64,000 nucleotides of DNA from assembly GCA_020342235.1 (NCBI GenBank), contig CP073215.1, positions 806,001 to 870,000 on the forward strand, read 5' to 3'. This DNA is from Saccharomycopsis phalli. Its lineage: Eukaryota; Ascomycota; Saccharomycetes; Ascoideales; Saccharomycopsidaceae. Positions 38,756 through 48,801 of this stretch are shown here, one piece after another. Made by a program: the position numbers and the translations under genes. Position 1 is the stretch's first letter. Each line of letters opens with the position of its first letter. The notes below the pieces were generated by a model. That model had not been told where the DNA came from, searched no databases, and worked only from the letters and a program-made list of their open reading frames with translations.

Positions 38756-41095
38756 ATGTCGTTATCCGCCACCGCGTCGCAATACGACCCAGATGCGTTT
38801 TCGAATCCGCGCAAGGCGCCACAACCGCCGGCGAAGAATTCGCCAAACAGCTCGCCGTCGCGGCAGCAGGGAAGCAGCGGCAGCAGCCACCCCGTGAGTG
38901 GTGCGAATTTCCAGTTTAATCTGAAGGTGCCGCTAGGCCCGCTCTCGCCCAATAGCAACACGTACAAGATCCAGCCGATCCAGTCGCAGATTTTGCGGCA
39001 GGGGTTCGTGTACGTCAAGGAGGAAGGCATGATCTTCAGCAAGTGGCTGAAGAAGTTTCTCATTCTCACGTCCAAGGACCTCACGTTCTACAAGGCGATC
39101 AAGGGCGGCGAGTCGCTGAGCCAGACGTCGTCGATCGTCATCAAGAACCTCAGCAACCCCCAGCTAAACAGCTTCAACGACGGCAAGGCTTATGGAGTCG
39201 ACTACTACAACACCGACTCGCTAGTTACCCTGCGGCTCGGGCTCGCGTCCATCGTCAAGGTGCAAAAGGTGCTGTTGAACAAGCCGTTCTGCTTCCAGAT
39301 CTTGTACAGCAAGGACAACGTCCTCAACGTCAGCGTGAAAAACGACATTGAAACCAAGTCATGGGTCCACGACATTTGGGCATGCTGCCCCGCAAACAGC
39401 CTCCAGAGCCAGGGCCCAAAACCGCTGCTCTCGGGTCTCGGCCTCAACCAGGGCGCGGTTTCGGGACCGCTGAACTTCACCCACAAGGTCCATGTCGGGT
39501 TCGATCCAAACTCCGGCGGGCTTGTCGGGCTCCCAGACACCTGGAAAAAACTCTTGGATAATTCCAAGATCACCGACGAGGACTGGTCCAAGGACCCCAG
39601 CGCCGTCATCGAGGCTCTTGAGTTCTATGCCGCAGTCAACGGCGGACTGAACGGCGAGGCCACAAAGGTGCCGGAGGCCATGCTCCAGGGGAACACCAAC
39701 CCGTACTTGGTTGCCTCGCAAAACGCCAGCGTGCCGAAACTCGACAAGATTCCCGAGGTGCGCAAGACCCTGGACCTCAGTGCAGGGTTGAAGCCGTTCA
39801 ATCTCCGGAAAAACAGCGACGCCGACGAAGTCGTCAAGCCGTTGAACCTCATGAACCTCCGCCAGCAGCCGCCAAAGACGTTTTCCCCGTCCCGCAAGGC
39901 CCCAGCCGCACCAAGCAAGCCTCCGGCCGCCCCGGCCGTGGCCCAGGGGGAACTCATCCCCATGCGCCGGGCGCCGCCGCCGCCCAAGACCGGGCCGCCC
40001 AAGCCGGCCAAGGGACCGGTTCCCGCCGTACCGCGGCAAAAGCCGGCAGTGAAGCCCGAGGTGAAGCCGCAGCAGCCGCGCATGAAGCCGGTGGAGAAGA
40101 GCGAAATGAGCAAGGAGGAGTACATCGAGAAGACCCAGGAGCAGTTGCAGAAACAGAAGCCGCCGGCGGAAACTGAAAAGCGCATCTCGACCATGACCGA
40201 GTCACAGATCATGGCAAAGTTGCGCTCCGTCGTCATCAACATCGATCCAAAGCCGTACTTCCAGATGATCGAGCGCGTCGGCCAGGGCGCATCCGGATCC
40301 GTGTATCTCGCCAAGTCCTTGAAGCGCAACGGCGCCAAGGTCGCCATCAAGCAAATGGACCTCAATGCCCAGCCGCGGAAAGAGTTGATCGTCAACGAGA
40401 TCCTCGTCATGAAGGACTCACAGCACAAGAACATCGTCAACTACCTCGAGGCATACTTGCGCGGCTCCAACGAGCTCTGGGTCGTCATGGAGTACATGGA
40501 GGGCGGCTCCTTGACCGACGTCATCGACAACAACAGTGGCAAGATAACCGAGCAGCAGATCGCCTCCATCTGCTGGCAGACTATCCAGGGCTTGCAGAAC
40601 CTCCACCGCAAGCACATCATCCACCGTGATATCAAGTCCGACAACGTCTTGCTCGACTCAAACGGTAACGTCAAAATCACCGACTTTGGGTTCTGCGCAA
40701 AGTTGACCGATCAGCGCTCCAAGAGAGCCACCATGGTCGGCACACCCTACTGGATGGCGCCAGAAGTCGTCAAGCAGAAGGAGTACGACGAAAAGGTCGA
40801 CGTCTGGTCTTTGGGTATCATGACAATCGAAATGATCGAAGGCCAGCCGCCATACTTGGACGAGGAACCCCTCAAGGCTCTTTATCTTATCGCAACCCAC
40901 GGCACGCCCAAGTTAAAGAACCCAGGCGCATTGAGCGACAACATCAAGAAGTTCTTGAGCATCTGCTTGTGCGTGGATGTCCGCTATCGTGCAAGTACCG
41001 ACGAATTGTTGGAACATGACTTTATCAAGATCGCATGTGGCGTCCTGGGCCTCAGCGGCTTGCTCGACTGGAAAAAGAAAAAGGATAATCATTAA
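38756..41095 (+). CDS. CLA4: PAK-family protein kinase with PH and CRIB domains (Cla4)
   Basis: A Cdc42 effector kinase that acts in bud emergence, septin assembly and cytokinesis. A PH domain lies at about residues 82-205 (GFVYVKEEGMIFSKWLKKFL). It is followed by the CRIB/PBD motif GPLNFTHKVHVGFDPNSGGL (about 240-260), then a Pro/Ala/Lys-rich linker, and a kinase domain from about 502. The kinase has GQGASGSVYLAK (glycine loop), VAIKQMDL, HRDIKSDNVLLD (catalytic loop, about 623), DFGFCAK and GTPYWMAPE. The order PH-CRIB-kinase separates Cla4/Skm1 from Ste20. It ends GLLDWKKKKDNH. 779 residues, somewhat shorter than Sc Cla4 (842). GC-rich codon use marks this gene. Confidence 0.95.
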   Translation: MSLSATASQYDPDAFSNPRKAPQPPAKNSPNSSPSRQQGSSGSSHPVSGANFQFNLKVPLGPLSPNSNTYKIQPIQSQILRQGFVYVKEEGMIFSKWLKKFLILTSKDLTFYKAIKGGESLSQTSSIVIKNLSNPQLNSFNDGKAYGVDYYNTDSLVTLRLGLASIVKVQKVLLNKPFCFQILYSKDNVLNVSVKNDIETKSWVHDIWACCPANSLQSQGPKPLLSGLGLNQGAVSGPLNFTHKVHVGFDPNSGGLVGLPDTWKKLLDNSKITDEDWSKDPSAVIEALEFYAAVNGGLNGEATKVPEAMLQGNTNPYLVASQNASVPKLDKIPEVRKTLDLSAGLKPFNLRKNSDADEVVKPLNLMNLRQQPPKTFSPSRKAPAAPSKPPAAPAVAQGELIPMRRAPPPPKTGPPKPAKGPVPAVPRQKPAVKPEVKPQQPRMKPVEKSEMSKEEYIEKTQEQLQKQKPPAETEKRISTMTESQIMAKLRSVVINIDPKPYFQMIERVGQGASGSVYLAKSLKRNGAKVAIKQMDLNAQPRKELIVNEILVMKDSQHKNIVNYLEAYLRGSNELWVVMEYMEGGSLTDVIDNNSGKITEQQIASICWQTIQGLQNLHRKHIIHRDIKSDNVLLDSNGNVKITDFGFCAKLTDQRSKRATMVGTPYWMAPEVVKQKEYDEKVDVWSLGIMTIEMIEGQPPYLDEEPLKALYLIATHGTPKLKNPGALSDNIKKFLSICLCVDVRYRASTDELLEHDFIKIACGVLGLSGLLDWKKKKDNH

Positions 41096-41628
41096 TAGTT
41101 ATGAAATATGACGGTATTTAGACACGGCAGTAGACACATGCTCGATTGGAACAGTACACGAGTCACGTCTAGTCTTGGTTTGCACAGCTCAGCGCTTTTG
41201 GTTCTTGTTTTCTTTAAATATCTAATAAATCTCCTTGTCAAGGTCTATTGTTGTGCACTGCAAATGAAAACACCAGTTATCCACATTGGCTCGCACCTCT
41301 CTCTGTCGAGGTATTTGCGCCTCCGGTGTTGTGGCACTGCTCTCTATCCAATAGAGTGTAGTAGCGTGCTGCTACTTGGCCATTTTATTTATACCATGGC
41401 CGTTTTATCAACTGTATAGAGATTATATTATTTGAAGGATTGTAAGCCGCATATTGCGTCATGACGCTTTCAAGCGGCTTCCACTTACAAAATCAGATTT
41501 ATAAAGATTATTGTAAATTGTATATTTATCAATTTCAAGCTGCACCAGTGCTGCCTGCAATCTCTGCAATGATCCTGGGGCATTTCTTCTCAAAAAAAAT
41601 GCCATTTAGTTACTCAATGCAGTCCAGT
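41096..41628. other. Intergenic region, convergent 3' ends
   Basis: 3' flank of CLA4 and of the minus-strand gene ending at 41629. It contains short inverted repeats (GTAGTAGC-GTGCT-GCTACT near 41358; ACTCTATCCAATAGAGT is not a perfect stem). I see no gene. Confidence 0.45.
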
Positions 41629-42543
41629 TCACGTATTCAAAGCCATCTTGAAACGAATAGTATCAATGTTTGGGTAAATCTCCAAAATGAAACTCAAAAT
41701 GTCCAGGATTGGATCGACCAAACCAAAAGGTAGGTCAACACCAATCGTGAGCATCATCTTTTTTCCATAAAAGTAATTATCAGTATTCTTAAAATGGCCA
41801 ATTGCAGCGCAGATACCCTTAATCAACGCGATTCTGGAAGTGTCACTCTTGAACATTGTAGGAACAAAAGTAACATGTGCGTTTGGAGTATATTTTGACG
41901 ATTTTCCGGCAATTGTTTTGGCAATACTTAAGGCATGATCAGCATACATTGGAATTGTATCTTGAGTCTTATCATTGTCGTGTATCCAGCACACTTGTGG
42001 CGTAAAAACAAAGTCATTATTGTTTTTGGTTAGGTCCAAATGAGTCGACATATCTAAGACGTACATAAACATATCATTGCCATGGTTTAAGTCACGCAAC
42101 CTTTCGGAACTCGAAGGTATATAGCCCACAGTACCGTCATTCGCGTCTTCCAACACGTAATGAACATCAACATGTTTGCTAAGATACACGGCAGTCGCAT
42201 CGAACATTCTACCATAAATCACACGGTTGTTTGTGTGATATCTAATATCTGAAACAGCAATTCCCATGGGTTCTTCAATAGAATCATCATCACGTTTGCC
42301 CAATGAAGCTACACGCTCGTTAAACGTAGTGATTTGTTTATTGTTCACTTTATTAATAATCGTATCCAATTCGTTATCGGAGAGATCGCGCTTCATAATT
42401 GCAATAAAATTTTTAAGTGTAGTATCAGATTTTGTCGTTGTTTTGTATAACTTTACTTGCCTAGCACCTGCTTGCCGTGTACTAGGAACAAACATTCCAT
42501 TGATTGCATGGATGAAAAGTAAAATAAATATTGCAAAATTCAT
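41629..42543 (-). CDS. Secreted orphan protein with dibasic processing sites
   Basis: 304 residues, family not recognised. The N-terminus is a classical signal peptide (MNFAIFILLFIHAINGMFVP). Two Lys-Arg sites, at residues 51-52 (IMKRDLSDN) and 83-84 (LGKRDDDS), fit cleavage by the Golgi protease Kex2, so a pro-region may be removed. The remainder has only two cysteines (QVCWIHD and GICAAIG) and a hydrophobic stretch near the C-terminus (DLPFGLVDPILDILSFIL). It is AT-rich compared with CLA4 and EPL1 on either side. It could be a cell-wall or secreted effector protein; a processed secreted toxin is one speculative option that nothing here proves. Confidence 0.75.
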   Translation of the reverse strand: MNFAIFILLFIHAINGMFVPSTRQAGARQVKLYKTTTKSDTTLKNFIAIMKRDLSDNELDTIINKVNNKQITTFNERVASLGKRDDDSIEEPMGIAVSDIRYHTNNRVIYGRMFDATAVYLSKHVDVHYVLEDANDGTVGYIPSSSERLRDLNHGNDMFMYVLDMSTHLDLTKNNNDFVFTPQVCWIHDNDKTQDTIPMYADHALSIAKTIAGKSSKYTPNAHVTFVPTMFKSDTSRIALIKGICAAIGHFKNTDNYFYGKKMMLTIGVDLPFGLVDPILDILSFILEIYPNIDTIRFKMALNT

Positions 42544-43095
42544 ATTGATCCTGACTATTTGTATAAACGGAAGGTATTAAATACTTTTTGAAAGTATGTT
42601 TATTCAACTTTGTAAGGCACCAGTCCAAATGGCTGAAACGACTCTGCCGCGTCTAATGCATGCCAGGAAATGAAAAACCGTACACTCGAGCTTCGTATTG
42701 AATACATGGTGTGGTGATGTGATTGACTACCCCAAAAATTTTGAGAATATCATAAAGTTTTTCCCCAAGCCGCACGTTTAGGAAATTTTTTGACGTTAGT
42801 CTACTGAGCTAAATACTCAGCCGTATCATCTTCTACAGGACTCTCAGCTGTATCACAGAGTAGTCAATTATTGAACATCTATTTTACAAATTTAAAAACT
42901 GCTGGATTATACGTAGTTTGTACTTATTGTATAAGTCACTGCCATCGTCAAGGCGTTGGGATTATAGCTGGGAAATTTCGTGAATGAGAGGCATGCCCAA
43001 TAATAATCAAGGAGATTTCACGCGCGTATGGTTTACCCTACCAAATGCTACAAAGGTTTAGTATACAGTATATTAACATAATTTCCATGGCGTCA
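42544..43095. other. Intergenic region upstream of the secreted orphan
   Basis: Promoter of the secreted orphan on the left (AT-rich; TATTAAATACTTTTTG near 42578) and 3' flank of EPL1 on the right. A pair CTGAGCTAAATACTCAGC near 42805 is an imperfect stem. I see no gene. Confidence 0.45.
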
Positions 43096-45402
43096 TTAAT
43101 GAACAACTTGCAGAATGGGTTTTTGGTTATTTTGCTGTGTGATCTGCTGTTGTTTTGGCGGCGGTGTCTCTTGCTGTGAGGACAGCTCGCTTTTCTTTTT
43201 ATTTTGATTTATCTGCTGGAGCCGTTGCTGTTGGAGAAGTTGCATCCGTTTGCGGTTTTGAAGCAAAACCTGCTGCCGCTGGTACTGGGCCTCGCGGAAC
43301 GACTCATAAGCCTTTGAGAGGAGCATGCTGCCGAAACGGATCAGCTGTGTGTCATTAGAGATGCAGTTCAACTTCGAAGGGTCTGATCCAAATGGATTAG
43401 TCTCAGCGAGCATCGAGTCGGAGTAATCGTTGTCGTACTTCCAACGGCTGTCAAAGCGCACAAAGCGGTCGATATTTGAATCGTACACATTGGAGCCTTT
43501 GTCCTCTTCGACTTTGCGCGTGACGTATGTCGCGTCGTCAACCGGTTCGGCCTCGTCATCTTCCAAGAAGTCGCGCAACGCAAAGTCGTGTTTCCGAATA
43601 AGCCCACGCCGGTCGACCATGGTACGGCCACCACGCGCAGTACGTTTGCGCATCCGGAAAAGCGGCTCAGAGACGTTGGGTGATTCATCTTGGTACGGGT
43701 TATACCATTCCGGCTGAAGTGGGCCGGTGTCCTTGCTGCTGATGACATCAAACAACGAGTGGAGTTCGTTGTCGTCGATAGGCGTGCCGTTGCTACCACT
43801 GAACGCCATGGCGCTGTGCGGCGTGTATCTCCCATGCAGCAACAGGTCTCGGGTGCTTGGATCCAAGTAGTTGCTGGTCTGGATCTCAAACAAGCTGCTA
43901 ACAATGGAGCTGTACGGCAAGTGGCTGGATTCCTTGATGTCCACGCCAGCGTCGGAGAGGGCAAAATATGGGTTGTAGCAGTCGTCGGTGAGATTGATCC
44001 AGTCGCTGTTGTTCTCGTTCTGTCTCCGTGCCGCCAACTTCTCGTTGACAGCACGTTCGATTGCGCTGTTCTTGGTCTGTAAGACCTGGCCAACGGTTTC
44101 CAAGTCCATATCTGGGATCTTCGATGCAGGCAACTTGACATACGGCTGTGCCGTGATGTTGCCATTTGACGACGGCCGGCGGCGGTCCTCTGCACGCGGC
44201 TTGGCCTTTTTCTGCTCCTTTTCCTCCTCCTTGGGCGGCACAACTTTCTTTTTCTTGTGCTGCACCAAGTCCTCCTCCTCGCCCTTGATGCCCAATTCCC
44301 GCTTGAGACTTTTGACGCGGCAGCGCTGCTCAAACACTCTCTTCTCAAGAGTAAGCGACTCTTGCCGACGCAACTCCCGCTGAGCCACAAGCATTACCAA
44401 CAGATTCACGCTCTTGAGCTCCTGGTGAAGCCGTCGTAATTTCTCTGCGCTCTGAATGTCCGTCTTTCGTGTCTTTCGCTGCTGGCGGAATTCCCGGTGC
44501 CGAAAACACACATATGGGTCGTCGTCGTTGTTCTTGTCCGAGGGCTCCTCAAACTTGAGCTGCGGGATGATCGGTCGTCCCTCGAGATCAATGCGCCGCT
44601 TCTTCCAGTATTCGTACACTGCTTCTCCGAAATCGTCAAACAATGTCACGATACTCCGCAGTTCCTGCAACCGGGCCTCGACGTCACGTGACTCGAATAC
44701 CGTAGGAAGCGTCTCCACTTTCAATTCGCGCTTCAATTTGTCGCGCACCGCGTCGCGGCTGGTTGTGTTGGGGACAAGGGCGTATTCCTTGATCTGGACA
44801 AACGTCAAGATCTCCATTGGGTCTATTGCAAGAAACGGCTGTTTCTCCGCGACAACCCGCTCAAAAGTGTCCATGATTTTCTCAAACTCGTCTTCCAGCA
44901 ACACCTGGAAGTTCTTTTCGGCCAAGGTGCGGTTGTATCCTTCCAAAAACGCGTCGTCATCTTCGTCCATGCAGTACTGCACTCCACTGGTGTCCTCCAC
45001 CGTGGCACTCATCTTCACATATGAGCCGGGAAGAACAAACAGCGGCTGGTAGTACTGCTTCGCGTCCTTCCATAGCTTCGACGCGTCGGGCGTTGGAATA
45101 AAAAACTTGTCTTCCTTCTTTTTGCGTTCGTCCTTCTTCTTGGTGCGGCCCCGGGGCTCGTCCGATGGGGCGTGTGCACCCGCTCCACTTACCATATTTA
45201 GCATGATGCGCTGCAAGTGCACTTCGCTCTCCTCGTGCTTCTCGACCCCGGTCTCCACATGCTGAAGTTCGCGCTGCTGGTCTTCTTTTTCAAGATCTGG
45301 TACTTCTGACTGGCGGAGAATCTGGAGAGTCTGCTTGACCGAGATTTTCCGCTGGCGGAATCTGGCGCCGACATTGGATGGAGGTACCGCCATTGTGGTC
45401 AT
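43096..45402 (-). CDS. EPL1: Epl1, enhancer-of-polycomb subunit of NuA4 histone acetyltransferase
   Basis: Scaffold that tethers Esa1 and Yng2 (Piccolo) to NuA4, which acetylates H4 and H2A. 768 residues. The N-terminal EPcA domain is clear: GARFRQRKISVKQTLQILR, then FFIPTPDASKLWKDAKQYYQ, then VQYCMDEDDDAFLEGYN. The middle EPcB region includes YVCFRHREFRQQRKTRKTD and a Lys/Glu-rich stretch. The C-terminus ends in a Gln-rich tract (about residues 715-760), common in yeast Epl1. The start at 45402 gives MTTMAVPPSN; the next in-frame Met is three residues on. It is divergent from NAT1, with 250 bp between the starts. Confidence 0.95.
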   Translation of the reverse strand: MTTMAVPPSNVGARFRQRKISVKQTLQILRQSEVPDLEKEDQQRELQHVETGVEKHEESEVHLQRIMLNMVSGAGAHAPSDEPRGRTKKKDERKKKEDKFFIPTPDASKLWKDAKQYYQPLFVLPGSYVKMSATVEDTSGVQYCMDEDDDAFLEGYNRTLAEKNFQVLLEDEFEKIMDTFERVVAEKQPFLAIDPMEILTFVQIKEYALVPNTTSRDAVRDKLKRELKVETLPTVFESRDVEARLQELRSIVTLFDDFGEAVYEYWKKRRIDLEGRPIIPQLKFEEPSDKNNDDDPYVCFRHREFRQQRKTRKTDIQSAEKLRRLHQELKSVNLLVMLVAQRELRRQESLTLEKRVFEQRCRVKSLKRELGIKGEEEDLVQHKKKKVVPPKEEEKEQKKAKPRAEDRRRPSSNGNITAQPYVKLPASKIPDMDLETVGQVLQTKNSAIERAVNEKLAARRQNENNSDWINLTDDCYNPYFALSDAGVDIKESSHLPYSSIVSSLFEIQTSNYLDPSTRDLLLHGRYTPHSAMAFSGSNGTPIDDNELHSLFDVISSKDTGPLQPEWYNPYQDESPNVSEPLFRMRKRTARGGRTMVDRRGLIRKHDFALRDFLEDDEAEPVDDATYVTRKVEEDKGSNVYDSNIDRFVRFDSRWKYDNDYSDSMLAETNPFGSDPSKLNCISNDTQLIRFGSMLLSKAYESFREAQYQRQQVLLQNRKRMQLLQQQRLQQINQNKKKSELSSQQETPPPKQQQITQQNNQKPILQVVH

Positions 45403-45652
45403 GAAATCGCCATTTACCGTGCTATGTGTTAGTTACGCGTGTCCAGCTAGTCGCCATACAACCCGAAATGATTTTAGTCAACCGTCGCTGTCTCTATTGC
45501 TAGCACGTACACTTGGTGTCTCGCCCCTTGTTTTTCGGTGGCGAAAAATTTTCACCGGCTATAATTGGCCGCCCGCAGCCAGCCAATGAGGGCCGGGTAT
45601 CACACCATGGTACCGCCACACAGGTACATTGCCGATTTTTCACCTCCATCCA
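45403..45652. promoter_or_regulatory. Divergent promoter of EPL1 and NAT1
   Basis: 250 bp between the two start codons. I see no TATA box; the segment is moderately GC-rich, as usual for housekeeping promoters. An inverted pair GGCGAAAAATTTTCACC is near 45540. Confidence 0.5.
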
Positions 45653-48076
45653 ATGGCCACCCAGCGCAAGACCTATGCGACAAAGGAGCAAGCCAATTTC
45701 TCTGAGGCGCTCAAGTTGTTTGAGAGCAAGAACTACAAGAAGGCTCTCAAGCTAGTCGATGCAAACCTCAAGAAAAAGCCCCATCCAGAGTCCTTGGCCC
45801 TCAAGGGCCTCTTGTTGTACCACTTGGACCCGGAATCAGAAATGGAGTCGCGGATCTACTTTGATAGGGCACTCAAGTTGGAGGATTCCGACCCAGTCAT
45901 CTGCCACATCATTGCGATTTTCCACCGGCAAATCAACGCGTTTGACGACGCAGCAAAGTACTACAGGCTCGCCATGGACAACGGCTCGCAGACGAAAAAT
46001 ATCCTCAAGGACTTGGCCAACAGTGAACTGCAGTTGCGCCGCTACAAGGAGTTGGCCAACACCCGTTTGGAGGTCCTCAATGCGTTTCCAGGGTATCGTG
46101 CAAATTGGACCGCACTTGCAGTGGCTCATCACTTGAACGACAACTTTGCCTTGGCCGAAAAGACATTGAGCCGTTTCGAGGACTTGGCCAAGGGCAAATT
46201 GTCCGAGGCCGAGCAGTTTGAGCACTCAGAGTGTCTTTTGTACCGCAACAAGGTCATCTTTGAGTCCGGCGACGTCAAACGCGCCTTGGCGCATCTCGAC
46301 GAAATCGAGGCCCAGGTCTTGGACAAACAGAGCTGGCTCGAGGCACGCGGGCTCTATACCCACATGCTCGGCGACTCAAAGGCATCGGCAACGTGCTACC
46401 GTCGCTTGTTGCAGCGTAACCCAGACAACTTCCAGTACTACTTCTTGCTCGAGTCTGTGCTCAACGTCTCCAGCGAGTCCTCTCGCCTCAAGCTCTACAA
46501 CAAGTTGCACAAGTTCTATCCGCGTGCCGACCCGCCAAAGATCGTCCCCTTGGCGTTTTTGTCTGGTACCCACCCCGAATTTGAGGCCAGGGTCCGTGAC
46601 TACCTCGTGGCCAAGTTGACCAAAGGTGTGCCTTCCATCTTCAAGGTGGTCGAGTTCTTGTATAGCGACCCAGCAAAAGTCCGTGCCATTGAGAAAATCG
46701 TGCTCGGCCTCTTGGAAGCCCCACAGTCAGACCCTACAGTCACCCTCTGGACCCTCTATTTCCTCTCGCAGCACTACCTCAAGCTCGGAAAATTGGACCT
46801 GGCAGCTGAATACGCCGACAGGGCCATCAGCCACTCGCCAACGCTCGTCGAATTGTACTTGCAAAAGGCAAACATCCTCAAGCACCAAGCAAAGTACCGT
46901 GCGGCCAGCGACGTCTTGGAGGAGGCACGGCAATTGGACTTGCAGGACCGTTTCATCAACTGCAAAAGCGTCAAGTACCTTCTTCGTGCAAACGACATCG
47001 ATCGGGCAATGGACATCGCCAGCTTGTTCACGAAAAACGACGGAGCACCAAACGGGTTGCGCGACTTGCACTTGATGCAGGTCAATTGGTTTCTCATTGA
47101 AGAGGCAGAGGCGTACTTCCGGCTCTATGAAGAGCACTACGATGACGTCGTACAGAAACTATCACTGGACCCCGAGTCCAAGTCCTTGCGGGATTCTATT
47201 GACGCCATGCACAAGTACCAGGGCCTCAGTTTGAAGCGGTTCAACGCCATTGTGAAAATCTTCAATGAATATGCGTTGGACCAGTTGGACTTCCACGGAT
47301 ACTGCTTTAGAAAGGGTACCCCACGTGCATACCTTGACATGCTAAAGTGGGCAGACAAGTTGTACGACAGCCCATTGTACTTGCGCACGGTCAAGGGCTT
47401 GTCTGAGATTTACTTGAAGCTCCACGACGACGTCGAGCACCAAATTGACGAGTTCTTGGCTTCCGGCAAGAAAAACAGCAAGAAGAAGAAGCCCCGGAAA
47501 AACGAAGAGGCTCTCAAGGTAAGCGGCTACGCCAAGGATTCAGATATATATGGCGAGCAGTTGCTTAACCGTGGCAACGCGTTGGAAAACTTAAACACTG
47601 CCTTGGCACGTGTCACCAACAAATCCTTGATCTCCGCCTTGAAACTCTCGTATTTTGTGCTTGTACGTGAAAAGAAGTACATATTGGCCCTTCAGGTGAT
47701 CAAGAATGCAAAGGACTCCTTCAATTCCAACCTGGTGGTCGCATACTTACTCTTTGACTTGGTTAGCCGGTGCAATTCCGAAACCGATCCTAAGTTGGCA
47801 GTGGTGAAGAAGTTGCTTTCCAAGGCAGTTGAAAGTGCATTCCCTGGCTTCTCAGAAGATCTCGCGTCGTTGGACGGATTCAACAACGGCTCGGATGTGG
47901 AGAATCGCTTCTACTATTCCAAGACCATGTCCTTAATTGGTAATCCTCAGGAGGCCAAGGTAAGTACCAAGGATGCTATGGCCCGTTGCTCAAACGACAA
48001 GTCTCTCAAGGGAAACGATTTGTTTATTATTACAAATTATCTCGACACTGATGGTAAGCTGTACTATTGGATATAG
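45653..48076 (+). CDS. NAT1: Nat1/Naa15, auxiliary subunit of N-terminal acetyltransferase NatA
   Basis: Ribosome-anchoring TPR scaffold that activates the catalytic Ard1/Naa10 subunit. 807 residues from the ATG at 45653. The first residues, MATQRKTYATKEQANFSEAL, match the family start, and the frame before it lacks an ATG. TPR repeats run through most of the length (NYKKALKLVDANLKKKPHPE, PTLVELYLQKANILKHQAKY). The Lys-rich segment KKNSKKKKPRKNEE near residue 610 matches the basic stretch known in this family. It ends DLFIITNYLDTDGKLYYWI. Codon use is GC-rich and highly biased. Confidence 0.95.
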   Translation: MATQRKTYATKEQANFSEALKLFESKNYKKALKLVDANLKKKPHPESLALKGLLLYHLDPESEMESRIYFDRALKLEDSDPVICHIIAIFHRQINAFDDAAKYYRLAMDNGSQTKNILKDLANSELQLRRYKELANTRLEVLNAFPGYRANWTALAVAHHLNDNFALAEKTLSRFEDLAKGKLSEAEQFEHSECLLYRNKVIFESGDVKRALAHLDEIEAQVLDKQSWLEARGLYTHMLGDSKASATCYRRLLQRNPDNFQYYFLLESVLNVSSESSRLKLYNKLHKFYPRADPPKIVPLAFLSGTHPEFEARVRDYLVAKLTKGVPSIFKVVEFLYSDPAKVRAIEKIVLGLLEAPQSDPTVTLWTLYFLSQHYLKLGKLDLAAEYADRAISHSPTLVELYLQKANILKHQAKYRAASDVLEEARQLDLQDRFINCKSVKYLLRANDIDRAMDIASLFTKNDGAPNGLRDLHLMQVNWFLIEEAEAYFRLYEEHYDDVVQKLSLDPESKSLRDSIDAMHKYQGLSLKRFNAIVKIFNEYALDQLDFHGYCFRKGTPRAYLDMLKWADKLYDSPLYLRTVKGLSEIYLKLHDDVEHQIDEFLASGKKNSKKKKPRKNEEALKVSGYAKDSDIYGEQLLNRGNALENLNTALARVTNKSLISALKLSYFVLVREKKYILALQVIKNAKDSFNSNLVVAYLLFDLVSRCNSETDPKLAVVKKLLSKAVESAFPGFSEDLASLDGFNNGSDVENRFYYSKTMSLIGNPQEAKVSTKDAMARCSNDKSLKGNDLFIITNYLDTDGKLYYWI

Positions 48077-48801
48077 ATGACTATTTATTGCTCCAATGAT
48101 AATACTTAAACACGTTAGTAGACAAAATAGGAGTACAACTCTCATAAATTGATTGCTATGGAAACTATATAGAGTGGTGGGAAAATCTCTGCCCAACTGC
48201 TCATTGACATCACACAACCTTGACAGCTAAAATCGGATAATTAGCCTCCCCGGTCACAGTCCATATTCTCATTATTAATAACTTGGCTTTGGCTTACACC
48301 TGTCTTTAAGTACAACCCCTTTTCCTGTCAAGAAGTAAACTGTCATCGAGGCGTGGAAGTATGCATGATGGTCTATGATAAGCATGCTTAGTAATCGGAA
48401 GATAAAACACACACATTAATCACGTGCGCGTATTACATTACCTCATGGAATTTCGTAAACTTTGAACTAGTGTCGTATACCGGAAAGAGGCATATCTTCC
48501 CATCTTGGAATATCATCCGTGACCATTCCTGGGATACGAAGAATGCGCCAATGCAATGGCAATCTATGCGTATGCCTTTAACAAATATTATGATCGACGG
48601 TCACACTTTGGGGTCGATTGTACTATCCTACCTGGCTGGTATTTTTTAGTTTTGTAGTTTAGCATTTTTTAGTATTTGTAGCTTAACATATTTTAGCATT
48701 GGTATTCTAGTTATCCTACTATTTGCATTTTGCTATTTATATTTTACAATTAATATTCAGCCTTACAGTCGGCTCTCATACACTTCTCACATGCCATTTG
48801 C
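48077..48801. other. Intergenic region between NAT1 and PRP9
   Basis: Convergent 3' ends, 725 bp. A degenerate repeat of TTAGCATTTTTTAGTATTTG type occurs about four times at 48650-48760. CACGTG is near 48421. I see no gene. Confidence 0.5.

Noticed and set aside
39359-40440. Long minus-strand frames over CLA4 (226 and 271 codons)
   Set aside because: Shadows of a GC-rich coding strand with biased third positions; the plus-strand kinase is certain.
43368-44390. 340-codon minus-strand frame overlapping EPL1
   Set aside because: Alternate frame of the EPL1 strand, rich in Arg, Ser and Thr, with no family resemblance.
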